The notes below the pieces were generated by a model, which had not been told where the DNA came from, made no database searches, and saw only the letters and a list, made by a program, of their open reading frames with translations. From Arenivirga flava (GTDB lineage: Bacteria; Actinomycetota; Actinomycetes; Actinomycetales; Microbacteriaceae), in assembly GCF_030161575.1 (NCBI RefSeq), contig NZ_BSUL01000001.1, positions 3,019,809 through 3,083,808 on the forward strand: a stretch of DNA of 64,000 nt. The letters are read 5' to 3'. Made by a program: the position numbers and the translations under genes. Of this stretch, positions 52,565 through 60,664 are shown in pieces. How positions within the stretch are numbered: the first letter of the stretch is position 1; every line of letters begins with the position of its first letter.

Positions 52565-52596
52565 GAAGGCCCGGTTCCGTCAGGAACCGGGCCTTC
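52565..52596 (+). terminator. Terminator of the tRNA-fMet gene
   Basis: A perfect 14-bp stem (52565-52578 with 52583-52596) with a GTCA loop, followed by GTTT, seven bases after the tRNA. Confidence 0.9.
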
Positions 52597-52711
52597 GTTT
52601 ATACTCCCGCGAGTCCGCGGCTCCGGTCTGTACGGATCCGTCGCGCTGATCCGCGTCAGATGATGTGACGCGCTCGCCAGATCAGGCGACGCGACTTGAG
52701 CCGTGCAACGC

Positions 52712-53710
52712 CTAAATGTGATGTCCAGGGAGGTTGTTGGCGATTCTGCTGATGGGTGGGCCTCCGATTGCGGAGTGGTGCCTGTGGTGATTTAAGAAGT
52801 GCAGCCAGCTGGGGAGTGCTTCTCGCCGTGCTGTTTCTGAGGGATAGAGCTTCGCGTAGGCCCAGCCGTCAGCGAGGGTGCGGTGGAAGCGTTCGATCGT
52901 CCCGTTGGTCTGTGGCCGGTAAGGGCGGGTTTTCTTCGCGGTGATCCCGAGTGCCGTGCAGGCATCGCACCATGCGTAGGACTTGTAGGCGGAACCGTTG
53001 TCGGAGAGGAAGCGTTCGACGCTGACGCCGCGGTCGGCGAACCAGGAGACTGCGCGGCGCAGGACTCCGATCGCTGTTGCGGCTTTCTCATCAGAGCAGA
53101 TCTCGGCGTAGGCGACGCGGGAGTGATCATCGATGACGGTGTGCACGAACGCGGTGCCCAGGCGAGGCTCGTAGCGGTGGTTCCGGCTTTGCAGGCGGGT
53201 GGCGGTGGCTTCACGGTTTCGTTCGCCCTGGACGCGGCCGACGAACCGCCATCCTCCGCCGTCGGGGATGTTGCCGAACTTCGTGACGTCGACATGGATC
53301 AGCGACCCGGGATGGTCGTGCTCGTAGCGACGGATCGGTTCGCCCGTGGCTCGGTCGATCGATGAGAGCCGGTTGATGCGGCAGCGCACCAGGACGGCGT
53401 GGACGGTCGAGGCGGGAAGATCGAGTTCACCGGCGATCTGGACCGGACCGAGCCGCCGACGCCACCGCGTTGTGACGATCCGCTTCACGATCGCCGGTGG
53501 CGTCTTCGTCGGCATCGACCGCGGCCGACTCGGACGATCGGTCATCCCGGCGGGTCCCTCCAACCGCAGCCGGGCCGCCCATTTGCGGGCAGTGACGGGC
53601 GAGACCATGAACATCTTCGCCGCGACCGACGGCGACCACCCGTCCTCGACGACCAAGCGCGCCAGCCGAAGCCGGGCGCGCGGGGTCAAAGCAGCATTAG
53701 CGTGGGACAC
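52712..53710 (-). CDS. IS481-family transposase
   Basis: 332 residues. Two N-terminal helix-turn-helix parts (NAALTPRARLRLARLVV, WSPSVAAKMFMVSPVTARKW) precede a DDE integrase core: Asp in IHVDVTKFGNIP, Asp in VHTVIDDHSRVAYAEI with FLSDNGSAYKS, and Glu in TNGTIERFHRTLADGWAYA. The frame is full length with no stops, so the element may still be active. GTG 53710 matches the usual start (xSHANAALTPR). The stop codon TAG uses bases 52712-52714, which lie outside the inverted repeat in the flanking DNA. Confidence 0.93.
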   Translation of the reverse strand: MSHANAALTPRARLRLARLVVEDGWSPSVAAKMFMVSPVTARKWAARLRLEGPAGMTDRPSRPRSMPTKTPPAIVKRIVTTRWRRRLGPVQIAGELDLPASTVHAVLVRCRINRLSSIDRATGEPIRRYEHDHPGSLIHVDVTKFGNIPDGGGWRFVGRVQGERNREATATRLQSRNHRYEPRLGTAFVHTVIDDHSRVAYAEICSDEKAATAIGVLRRAVSWFADRGVSVERFLSDNGSAYKSYAWCDACTALGITAKKTRPYRPQTNGTIERFHRTLADGWAYAKLYPSETARREALPSWLHFLNHHRHHSAIGGPPISRIANNLPGHHI

Positions 53711-53825
53711 GAGGGCCTCCTGGTTCGTGAAGCGGCTCCTTGAACAGCTCCACTTCACAACCGGAGGCCCTCGCCCCTCAGCTCCTCACGACCGTGTCGC
53801 CGAAACAACGTCCCTGGACATCACA
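52717..53825 (-). mobile_element. IS481-family insertion sequence
   Basis: About 1109 bp, bounded by imperfect terminal inverted repeats that both begin TGTGATGTCCAGGGA (left end 52717 inward; right end 53825 inward), followed by GTTGTT after one mismatch. It encodes one transposase. The right flank reads GCTAGG and the left flank CCTAAA. IS481 elements are known to favour NCTAGN and duplicate it; the right flank fits but the left does not match it, so the two flanks are not a clean target duplication. It separates the conserved UPF0182/tRNA-fMet region from the catabolic island. Confidence 0.88.
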
Positions 53826-53977
53826 GCTAGGAAGCGCAGGAGCGCTCGATCAGTGCTACCCAGAGACGTCGCTGTGCCCAGACGAAAGCAGCGTGTTCGC
53901 GTGAGGCCGCGGGTGGAAAACGGCGCAGCGTTGACTGAATGGGAAGCCGCACACCACGCAGATGCCTGGACCGTCGT

Positions 53978-55015
53978 TCATGCACCGAAGTCCAACAACA
54001 CTTTGCCTGAGGAGGACGCGTCGGCAGCTATCTGGAGTGCCCGCACCGCCGCTGTCGCCGGCAGAACGTGCGTGACGACCGGGGCAACGTCGAGTGATCT
54101 GTCGCCAAGTGCTTCGAGCACGTCCTCGATTTCGTTGTGGAAGCGGAACGAGCCGACGAGCTCGAGTTCGCGGGTGATTGCGAGCGAAAGTAGCGCGTGT
54201 TGTTCTCCAGATGGGATGAGGCCGACCATGACGACGCGGCCTCCTCGGGTTGCGCCGCGCACCGCGGAGAAAAGTCCGCGCACACTCCCGGAGGATTCGA
54301 TGACGACGTCGGCGTCGGCTACAGCAATACCTTCCGTATCCGTGGCCTGCAGCACGCGGGTTGCGCCGACGGCGGTGGCGATGTCGAGCGGCATCTCGTG
54401 CAGGTCGGTAGCGATGATCTCGGCAGCGCCGGCGCGCTTCGCGACTGCGACGCAGAGCGCGCCAATTGGACCACTGCCGATGACGAGCACGGACTTGCCG
54501 CGGAGCTCGCCGGCGCGGCCTACTGCGTGCCACGCGACGGCCGCCGGCTCGGCGATCGCCGCGGTGCGCAAGTCGAGCCCGTCAGGCAGGATGCGGAGCA
54601 TCGATGCGGGCAGCACGACGCGCTCGGCGAAGGCGCCGGCGGTGTGAGGAAGGCGCGCGGCTGAGCCGAGGTAGCGCACGCCTGGAGAGAGGTTGGGTCG
54701 GTCAGCGGGGAAGCGCTCCGAGGCCTCGTCGCGCCGCGCAGGGTGCACGGCCACGGCCGTGCCGGCGGCCGGGCCGCTGCCATCGGCTGCGGTGCGCTCG
54801 ACGGTGCCCACAACCTCGTGGCCGAGCACCATGGGCTCGCGCAGAACCGATTCGCCGGCGGCGCCGTGCTTCCAGTAATGGATGTCGGAACCGCAGATGC
54901 CGCCGTAGCGAATGCGTAGCACGACCTCATTAGGCGCGGGCTCCGGCAGCTCGATGTCCTCGTAGCGGACGTCGTCGACGCCGTGGACGACGATGGCCGG
55001 GGTGGTGTTGCTCAT
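53978..55015 (-). CDS. Zinc alcohol dehydrogenase, L-idonate 5-dehydrogenase-like
   Basis: 345 residues, medium-chain dehydrogenase. The catalytic zinc site is intact (GGICGSDIHYWKHG and VLGHEVVGTVE), and the NAD-binding loop is VLVIGSGPIGALCVAVAKRA. The opening resembles IdnD/sorbitol dehydrogenases, suggesting oxidation of a polyol or aldonate. The structural-zinc lobe has no cysteines (HPARRDEASERFPADRPNLS), so that metal is lost. It is the last gene of a five-gene leftward operon, one base from the SDR gene. The 152 bases between it and the IS hold no gene. Base composition is less GC-rich than in the core region. Confidence 0.85.
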   Translation of the reverse strand: MSNTTPAIVVHGVDDVRYEDIELPEPAPNEVVLRIRYGGICGSDIHYWKHGAAGESVLREPMVLGHEVVGTVERTAADGSGPAAGTAVAVHPARRDEASERFPADRPNLSPGVRYLGSAARLPHTAGAFAERVVLPASMLRILPDGLDLRTAAIAEPAAVAWHAVGRAGELRGKSVLVIGSGPIGALCVAVAKRAGAAEIIATDLHEMPLDIATAVGATRVLQATDTEGIAVADADVVIESSGSVRGLFSAVRGATRGGRVVMVGLIPSGEQHALLSLAITRELELVGSFRFHNEIEDVLEALGDRSLDVAPVVTHVLPATAAVRALQIAADASSSGKVLLDFGA

Positions 55016-55016
55016 T

Positions 55017-55790
55017 TCAGACCACCACGCTCATGCCGCCGTCGACGAAGACGACTTGGCCGTTGACGAACGCGGAGGCGTCGGAGGCCAGCCAGACGGC
55101 TGGGCCGACGAGGTCGGTGGGCTTGCCCCAGCGGGTCGCGGGAGTGCGTCGCAGCACCCAGCCGTTGAAGTTCTCGTCGTCAACGAGGGCTTGTGTCATC
55201 TCGGTGTGGATGTAGCCGGGTGCGATCGCGTTGACCTGCAGGCCCTTTCCTGCCCATTCGGCGGTCATCGCGCGGGTGAGGTTGCGCAGTCCGCCTTTCG
55301 ACGCCGTGTAGGGACCGATGGTGGGGCGGGCGAGGTCGGACTGGATCGAGCAGATGTTCACGATCTTGCCGCTGCCGCGATGCGTCATGCGTCGTGCAAC
55401 GGCTCGACCGACGATGAAGGCGCTGGTGAGGTTGGTGGTGATGACGCGGGCCCAGTCGTCGAGGGAGACATCGAGCAGCGGCTCGCGGTGCTGCACGCCG
55501 GCGTTGTTGAACAGCACCTCGATGGGGCCGACTTCGTCCTCGATCGTGGCGACGGATGCCTCGGAGGCGGCGTCGTCGGTCACGTCGAAGGCGTAGGCGT
55601 GGATGCGGTCGTTGCCGTGCACGGCGGCGAGCTCTGCCCGTGCCGACTCGAGCCGTTCGGAGTTCGTGCCGTTCAGCACGATCCGAGCGCCAGCCTCGGC
55701 TAGGCCCTCGGCGATGGTGCGACCGATGCCGCGGCTGGAGCCGGTGACGAGCACGATGCGGTCGGTGATGTCGAAGGACGGGATGGTCAT
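55017..55790 (-). CDS. SDR oxidoreductase, gluconate 5-dehydrogenase-like
   Basis: 257 residues, classical SDR. The cofactor loop is VLVTGSSRGIGRTIAEGLAE, NNAGVQHREPL follows, the catalytic tetrad includes Ser in NICSIQSDLARP and Tyr-Lys in YTASKGGLRNLTRAMTAEW, and the C-terminus has the usual FVNGQVVFVDGGMSVVV. The match to IdnO-type gluconate 5-dehydrogenases is good, and the neighbour is IdnD-like, so the pair could interconvert idonate, 5-ketogluconate and gluconate or a similar acid. The substrate is inferred only. Confidence 0.88.
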   Translation of the reverse strand: MTIPSFDITDRIVLVTGSSRGIGRTIAEGLAEAGARIVLNGTNSERLESARAELAAVHGNDRIHAYAFDVTDDAASEASVATIEDEVGPIEVLFNNAGVQHREPLLDVSLDDWARVITTNLTSAFIVGRAVARRMTHRGSGKIVNICSIQSDLARPTIGPYTASKGGLRNLTRAMTAEWAGKGLQVNAIAPGYIHTEMTQALVDDENFNGWVLRRTPATRWGKPTDLVGPAVWLASDASAFVNGQVVFVDGGMSVVV

Positions 55791-55806
55791 GAGGTGGCTC
55801 CGGGGG

Positions 55807-56858
55807 TCAGTAGAACTCGACGGTGTCGACGCGGTTCACGAGCTCGCGACCGTCGAGGAATCGTGTGGCATTATCGGCGAAGAGCTCGGCGATGCGTCGC
55901 TCCTCGGTGTCGGTGAGCGCGGCGGTGTGCGGGCTGACGAGCACGCGCGGGTGCCTCCACAATGGGCTGTCCTGTGGCAGCGGCTCGACGGCGAAGACGT
56001 CGAGGGCAGCGAAACCGATCCGTCTGTCGTCGAGGGCTGCGAGGAGCGCTGCCTCGTCGATGACGGTGCCGCGACCGACGTTGACGACGGTGGTGCCGGG
56101 GCGCACCGCGGCAAGCAGCTCGGCACCGAGGAGGCCCTCGGTGCTGGCCGTGCCGGGCAGCGTCGTCACGATCGCATCGGCGCGTGCCGCTTCGGTCACC
56201 AGCGCGTCCGTGCGCACGACCTCAGCGACCCCGGCGACGGGCGTCCCAGTGCGGCTTGCGCCGACGACCGTGGCGCCGAGTGCGGAGAGTAGGCGGGCGA
56301 CTTCGGCACCGATGCCACCGAGGCCGAGGACGAGCACCCGGGATCCGGCGACCTGGCCCATGGTCCACCGGTCTGCCCAGACGCGATCGTGCTGCAGCTC
56401 ATTCAGACGTGGAAGGTGCTTGGCGCCGGCGAGCACGCCGAGCACCGCGAACTCGGCCAGGGCGGTGCCGTGCACGCCCGCCGAGGTGGTGAAGGCCACC
56501 CGGGCGAGGTCGATGGTGTCGAGGCCGGCGGCCTTCACCTGGCCGCCGCCGCCGGCGGCCATGGTCTGCACCCAGCGCAGTCGGGGGTTCGCCCGCACCG
56601 TGCGGTGCAGGGCGACGGGGTCGACATCCGGGATCCCGTAGAGGATGTCGGCCCCGTCGATCATGGCCTCGTAGCGCCGCTGCTGCTCGGGGGAGCGCCG
56701 CCAGGCGGGATCCCCGGAGTAGTCCGCGGCGAAGCGCATCGGAGGCAGGAGGTCGGGCTCGTAGGCGAGGTCGAGGCGCGGCTCGAGCTCTGCGATCCGC
56801 GCCGCAAGGTCCTGGGGGAGGGGGCGGCGATGGCGACGAGGGGGCGCTCGCCGCTCAT
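55807..56858 (-). CDS. D-isomer-specific 2-hydroxyacid dehydrogenase (apparent N-terminal frameshift)
   Basis: About 350 residues when joined. The catalytic and NAD domains are intact in the main frame: VLVLGLGGIGAEVARLLSAL, IVTTLPGTASTEGLLGAELL, VNVGRGTVIDEAALLAALDD, with catalytic His in VLVSPHTAALTDTEERRI. The first 11 or so codons (MSGERPLVAIA) are in another frame. One more G in the G5 run 56820-56824 would join them as IAAPLPQDLAARI. ATG 56858 overlaps the stop of the upstream RraA-like gene as ATGA. Such enzymes reduce 2-oxo acids such as glyoxylate or hydroxypyruvate. Confidence 0.87.
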
Positions 56859-57484
56859 CGGGCGGCCTTGGCGGCCTCGACTTCGGCGTCCTTCTCCGCT
56901 TCGAGCGCGACGACGGCGTCGGCTGCCGCGAGAACCTCCTCGGCGCGGGCCTGGGGGATGACGATGACGCCGTCCTCGTCGGCGACGATGATGTCGCCGG
57001 CGTTGACGACGACGCCGCCGATCGCAACAGGTTCGCCGATCACGCCGGGGCCGTTCTTCCACGGTCCTGCCGGGTTCACGGCTCGGGCGAACACCGGGAA
57101 GCCGAGGCGTTCGATGATGGCCTTGTCGCGGGCGGCGCCGTCGACGATGGCACCGGTGGCGCCGAACAGGTCGAAGCGCTGGGCGAGGTTGTCGCCCAGG
57201 ATTGCGCGGCCGTCGAAACCGCCGGCGTTGATGGCGAGGAAGTCGCCCGGCTGGATGTGGTCGAGCGCCTCGATGACGGCGAGGTTGTCGCCGGCGACGG
57301 TGAGCACAGGCAGGGCGGAGCCGACCGCGTAGGCGCCGGTCCAGATCGGGGCGATGCCGCCGTCGACGATGTTCAGGCGTCCGAAGGCGTCGCCGAGGTT
57401 AGCGACGGAGTGGACGCGGAAGCGCTCGAGCAGTTCGGGGGCGGGGCGCTGCCAGGTTGCGGCAATGCGGATGTTGTCGGTCAT
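56855..57484 (-). CDS. RraA-family protein (aldolase/decarboxylase-like)
   Basis: 209 residues. The RraA fold signatures are VANLGDAFGRLNIVDGGIAP, LAVIEALDHIQPGDFLAINA, GAIVDGAARDKAIIERLGFP and VNAGDIIVADEDGVIVIPQ. The metal and substrate residues of the aldolase branch (GDN, then RDKxxI in place of RD) look largely kept: GDNLAQR and GAARDKAI. Relatives include 4-hydroxy-4-methyl-2-oxoglutarate aldolase and RNase E inhibitor RraA. In a catabolic operon with dehydrogenases an aldolase or oxaloacetate-decarboxylase-like role is likelier than RNA control. Confidence 0.87.
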   Translation of the reverse strand: MTDNIRIAATWQRPAPELLERFRVHSVANLGDAFGRLNIVDGGIAPIWTGAYAVGSALPVLTVAGDNLAVIEALDHIQPGDFLAINAGGFDGRAILGDNLAQRFDLFGATGAIVDGAARDKAIIERLGFPVFARAVNPAGPWKNGPGVIGEPVAIGGVVVNAGDIIVADEDGVIVIPQARAEEVLAAADAVVALEAEKDAEVEAAKAAR

Positions 57485-57512
57485 CGTGGTCTTCCTTCGG
57501 GGGCGTTGCGGT

Positions 57513-58789
57513 TCAGGGGTAGAGGCCTCGGCTGAGGTGCGCGTCGGCGACGCGCTCCACGGCGGTGATCATGGCGGTGCGCCGCAGACTGCGACCGGTG
57601 CGCTCCGACCCGGCACGGACGTCGTCCCACGCTGCGATCATCCGCTGGCGCAGGCGCTGCTCGACGACCTCGAGTGGCCAGCGGTAGGTCTGATTGGCCT
57701 GTGCCCATTCGAAGTAGGAGACGATCACGCCGCCCGCATTGGCGAGGATGTCGGGCACGACGAGGACTCCGCGCTGCTCGAGGGCGGCGTCCGCGGCAGC
57801 GGTGGTGGGGCCGTTGGCGGCTTCGACGATGATCGGCGCCTGGATGCGGCGGACGTTGCCGTCGTGGATGACGCCTTCCACGGCCGCCGGGACGAGGAGA
57901 TCGACCGGTAGCTCAAGCAGCGCCTCACCGTCGATCGCGTCGGCACCGCTGTAACCGACAACACTGCCGGTGCGATCGACGTGGCGTGCGACAGCCTCGA
58001 TGTCGAGGCCCAGGTCGTTGCGCAGCGCTCGAACTGATCGCTGACCGCGATGATGCGCACACCCGCCTCGGCGAGGAACAGCGCCGCGCTGCGCCCCACC
58101 TTGCCGAACCCCTGCACCGCGGCGCTCGTGGCGGCATAGCGCAGCCCGCGGGAGCCCAGGGCTGCGAGTGCGACGTGGGCGACGCCCCGGGAGGTAGCGG
58201 TGGCCCGTCCGAGTGAGCCGCCGAGGCTGACAGGCTTGCCGGTGACCACCCCGTGTACGGTGTGGCCCTGGGTGACAGAGTAGGTGTCCATCATCCAGGC
58301 CATGGTCTGCTCATCGGTGCCAATATCGGGCGCAGGGATGTCGCGCTCCGGACCGATGATCGGCAGGATTTCGCTCGTGTAGCGTCGGGTGACTCGCTCG
58401 CGTTCGGCGACGGAGTACCGGGAGGGGTCGAACGCGACGCCTCCTTTGGCGCCTCCGTATGGCAGGTCCATGAGCGCGCACTTCCAGGTCATCCACATCG
58501 CCAGCGCACGCACTTCGTCCAACGAGACCTGCCGGCTGAAACGCACCCCGCCTTTCGCCGGGCCGCGCGAGTAGTTGTGCTGCACCCGATAGCCCTGCAG
58601 CACCTCGACGGAACCGTCGTCGCGTCGCAGCGGTACCCCGACAGCGATCTCACGGCGGGGCATGGCGAGCAGGTGCAGCAACCCGTCGTCGTAGCCGAGA
58701 GCCTCCGCAGCCTGCGTCAACTGGGTTCGGGCGTCATCGAGTGGAGTGGGTGGGGCCTGGGCCGGCACCGTATCGATCACGGACATCAT
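57513..58789 (-). pseudogene. Glu/Leu/Phe/Val dehydrogenase family (frameshifted as read)
   Basis: About 425 residues when joined, the size of hexameric GDH. The catalytic domain shows GYRVQHNYSRGPAKGGVRFS, WMTWKCALMDLPYGGAKGGV with the catalytic lysine, and PAPDIGTDEQTMAWMMDTYS. The Rossmann part has AAVQGFGKVGRSAALFLAEA. The frame breaks near 58030: one extra base gives DQFGALRNDLGLDIEAVARH and then LLELPVDLLVPAAVEGVIHD and the proper end. The enzyme would deaminate glutamate (or another amino acid) to its 2-oxo acid. It is the first gene of the leftward operon. AGGAGCG precedes ATG 58789. Confidence 0.87.
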
Positions 58790-58934
58790 CGCTCCTGCCG
58801 ATCGGACGCTTATCTGCGAGCAAAGTCGCAATTAGTAGAGCAGTGTGCACCGACGAACCGACCGGCGCAACCCCTCTGGCAATGCTCCTCCCGGCCGTGA
58901 ATCCCTTTTCATTCAAGCCGAAACATGCTCGAAA

Positions 58935-58949
58935 CAGGTCTTTTACCTG
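58935..58949. promoter_or_regulatory. Dyad CAGGT-N5-ACCTG, candidate operator
   Basis: A perfect 5-bp dyad in the AT-richer divergent control region between the two island operons, 18 bases upstream of a candidate -35 box for the rightward operon. The size would suit a GntR/LacI-type repressor, but none is encoded in the window. Confidence 0.4.
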
Positions 58950-58966
58950 GGCGTCGTCATTGCTCC

Positions 58967-58995
58967 TTGCGCTGACTGAAATGCGACCGTAGTCT
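58967..58995 (+). promoter_or_regulatory. Candidate promoter of the rightward island operon
   Basis: TTGCGC (58967-58972), 17-base spacer, TAGTCT (58990-58995): a housekeeping-type promoter pointing toward the transporter gene. Transcription would start near 59002, leaving a leader of about 250 bases with a small GGTCC/GGACC hairpin (59008-59022) and a possible small ORF. Confidence 0.5.
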
Positions 58996-59057
58996 CATCT
59001 GCAATCCGGTCCCCGCCGGACCACGATGTCGACGCCGACCCGGGAGGAGCCTCCAAT

Positions 59058-59219
59058 ATGCGCCGCTCGCTCCCGATGCTCCACCGGCTGTCCGCCATCC
59101 CGAACTCGCGGCCCACCCCCTCCGGCACCACCCCGTGCCCTGCCGCCGCGATCCGTCGCGCCTGCACGCCCACGAAGCGAGTCGACGCCGTCACCTACGA
59201 ACCCGCACCATTGACCTGA
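59058..59219 (+). CDS. Possible 53-residue leader ORF
   Basis: An ATG preceded by GGGAGGAGCCTCCAAT, a strong ribosome site, opens a 53-codon frame rich in Pro, Arg and Thr, ending 35 bases before the transporter start. I recognise no family, and the peptide could be a leader or a chance frame. The strand, position and ribosome site are the only support. Confidence 0.3.
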   Translation: MRRSLPMLHRLSAIPNSRPTPSGTTPCPAAAIRRACTPTKRVDAVTYEPAPLT

Positions 59220-59254
59220 ACCCCTCACGGGTTCCCCATCTTTGAGGATTGAGC

Positions 59255-60589
59255 ATGAGCACTTCGGACCGTCTCGACACGACTCAGGTCGCTGTCGTCA
59301 CCGCGGACGGAAAGGTCGTGCGCCGCGCGACCGTCGCCGGCGCCATCGGATCGTTCGTCGAGTGGTACGACTACGGCATCTACGGCCTGCTGGCCACCTA
59401 CCTCGCCATCAACGTCATGGGCGGCGCCGAAGTCGGCAGCCTGTTCCTGACCAACATCGGCTTCCTGGTCAGCTTCATCGCACGCCCCTTCGGCAGCGTG
59501 ATCTGCGGCTACCTCGGCGACCGCATCGGCCGCAAGGCGCTGCTGTCGACGCTGCTCATCCTGATCTCCGGTGCGACCTTCGCCATCGGATGCATCCCCT
59601 CGCAGGACGTCATCGGCGTCGCCGCGCCGATCCTGCTCATCGCGCTGCGCGTGCTGCAGGGCTTCTCCGCGGGCGGCGAGGTCGCCGGGGCGATGGCGTT
59701 CGTCGGCGAGTACGCCCAAGACGCCAAGCGCAACTTCGCGATGAGCTTCATCGCCGTCGGCTCCTTCTTCGCCCTCATGTTCGGCAGCGTCTTCTCGGCC
59801 GTGCTCATCACCACCCTCGGTGACGCGAGCATGGAGGCCTGGGGCTGGCGCATCCCGTTCCTGTTCGCCGCCCCGCTCGGCTACATCGGCTTCTACATCC
59901 GTCGCCGCATGGAGGAGACGCCGCACTTCGAAGCGCTGCGCGAGCGCAAGGCCGTCGCCCGCAACCCGCTGCGCGAGGCCTTCGCGCAGAAGGAGCACCG
60001 CCGTGCCATCGCACTGACGATCTTCCTGCCCGCGTTGAACGGCCCCGGCTACTACCTGCTCTTCGCGTACATGCCGACCTACCTCAAGACCTCGCTCGGC
60101 GAGAACAGCTTCTCCCTGGTCGACGCGCTCGTCGTGACCGCTTGCAGCCTCGTGGCGATCATCATCGCCATCCCCCTCATGGCGCGCCTGTCCGACCGCA
60201 TCGGCCGCAAGCCCGTGCTGATCATCTCCGCCGTTGCCGTCGCCATCGCGGCGTACCCGGCATTCAGTGCGATCACCACCGGGCAGATGGGTCTCGCCAT
60301 CGTCGGCGCCGTCGTCATGGCGCTCGGCTTCTCCGGCCACGCGGCCGTCGTGCACACCGTGCTCACCGAGCTCTTCCCGACCACGGTGCGCTACAGCGCG
60401 TACAGCATCGGCTTCTCGATCTCGACGATCATCTTCGGCGGCAGCGCCCCGCTGGTCATGACGGAGATCATCAAGGCCACCGGCAGCAGCGTCGTCCCCG
60501 CCTACGCGGCGATCATCACTGCCGCCATCACGCTCGTCACGACCCTCCTGCTCAAGGAGACCAAGGGGCAGTCGCTCCGCGTCGAGTGA
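59255..60589 (+). CDS. MFS transporter, metabolite:H+ symporter (MHS) family
   Basis: 444 residues, 12 helices. The MHS signatures are AGAIGSFVEWYDYGIYGLLA, FLVSFIARPFGSVICGYLGD with RIGRKALL, LRVLQGFSAGGEVAGAMAFV and RIPFLFAAPLGYIGFYIRRR with METPHF-like MEETPHF. Family members import carboxylates, betaine-like or aromatic acids with protons. The first place in the operon makes it the likely importer of the island's substrate. GAGGA seven bases upstream supports ATG 59255; an in-frame TTG precedes it. Confidence 0.92.
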   Translation: MSTSDRLDTTQVAVVTADGKVVRRATVAGAIGSFVEWYDYGIYGLLATYLAINVMGGAEVGSLFLTNIGFLVSFIARPFGSVICGYLGDRIGRKALLSTLLILISGATFAIGCIPSQDVIGVAAPILLIALRVLQGFSAGGEVAGAMAFVGEYAQDAKRNFAMSFIAVGSFFALMFGSVFSAVLITTLGDASMEAWGWRIPFLFAAPLGYIGFYIRRRMEETPHFEALRERKAVARNPLREAFAQKEHRRAIALTIFLPALNGPGYYLLFAYMPTYLKTSLGENSFSLVDALVVTACSLVAIIIAIPLMARLSDRIGRKPVLIISAVAVAIAAYPAFSAITTGQMGLAIVGAVVMALGFSGHAAVVHTVLTELFPTTVRYSAYSIGFSISTIIFGGSAPLVMTEIIKATGSSVVPAYAAIITAAITLVTTLLLKETKGQSLRVE

Positions 60590-60664
60590 TCCACTGGTGC
60601 CGGCGCCCGAATGGGTGCCGGCACCGCCGGCCCCGCACCAACCCGCAACACACCAGGAGAGACC

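Noticed and set aside
52485-53830. tRNA-fMet as the attachment site of an integrative element
   Set aside because: No integrase gene and no second copy of the tRNA 3' end are visible; the adjacent mobile element is an IS481 transposon.
58943-59194. An 83-codon minus-strand frame in the island control region
   Set aside because: It has no ribosome site or family resemblance and overlaps the proposed promoter and leader; kept out as unsupported.
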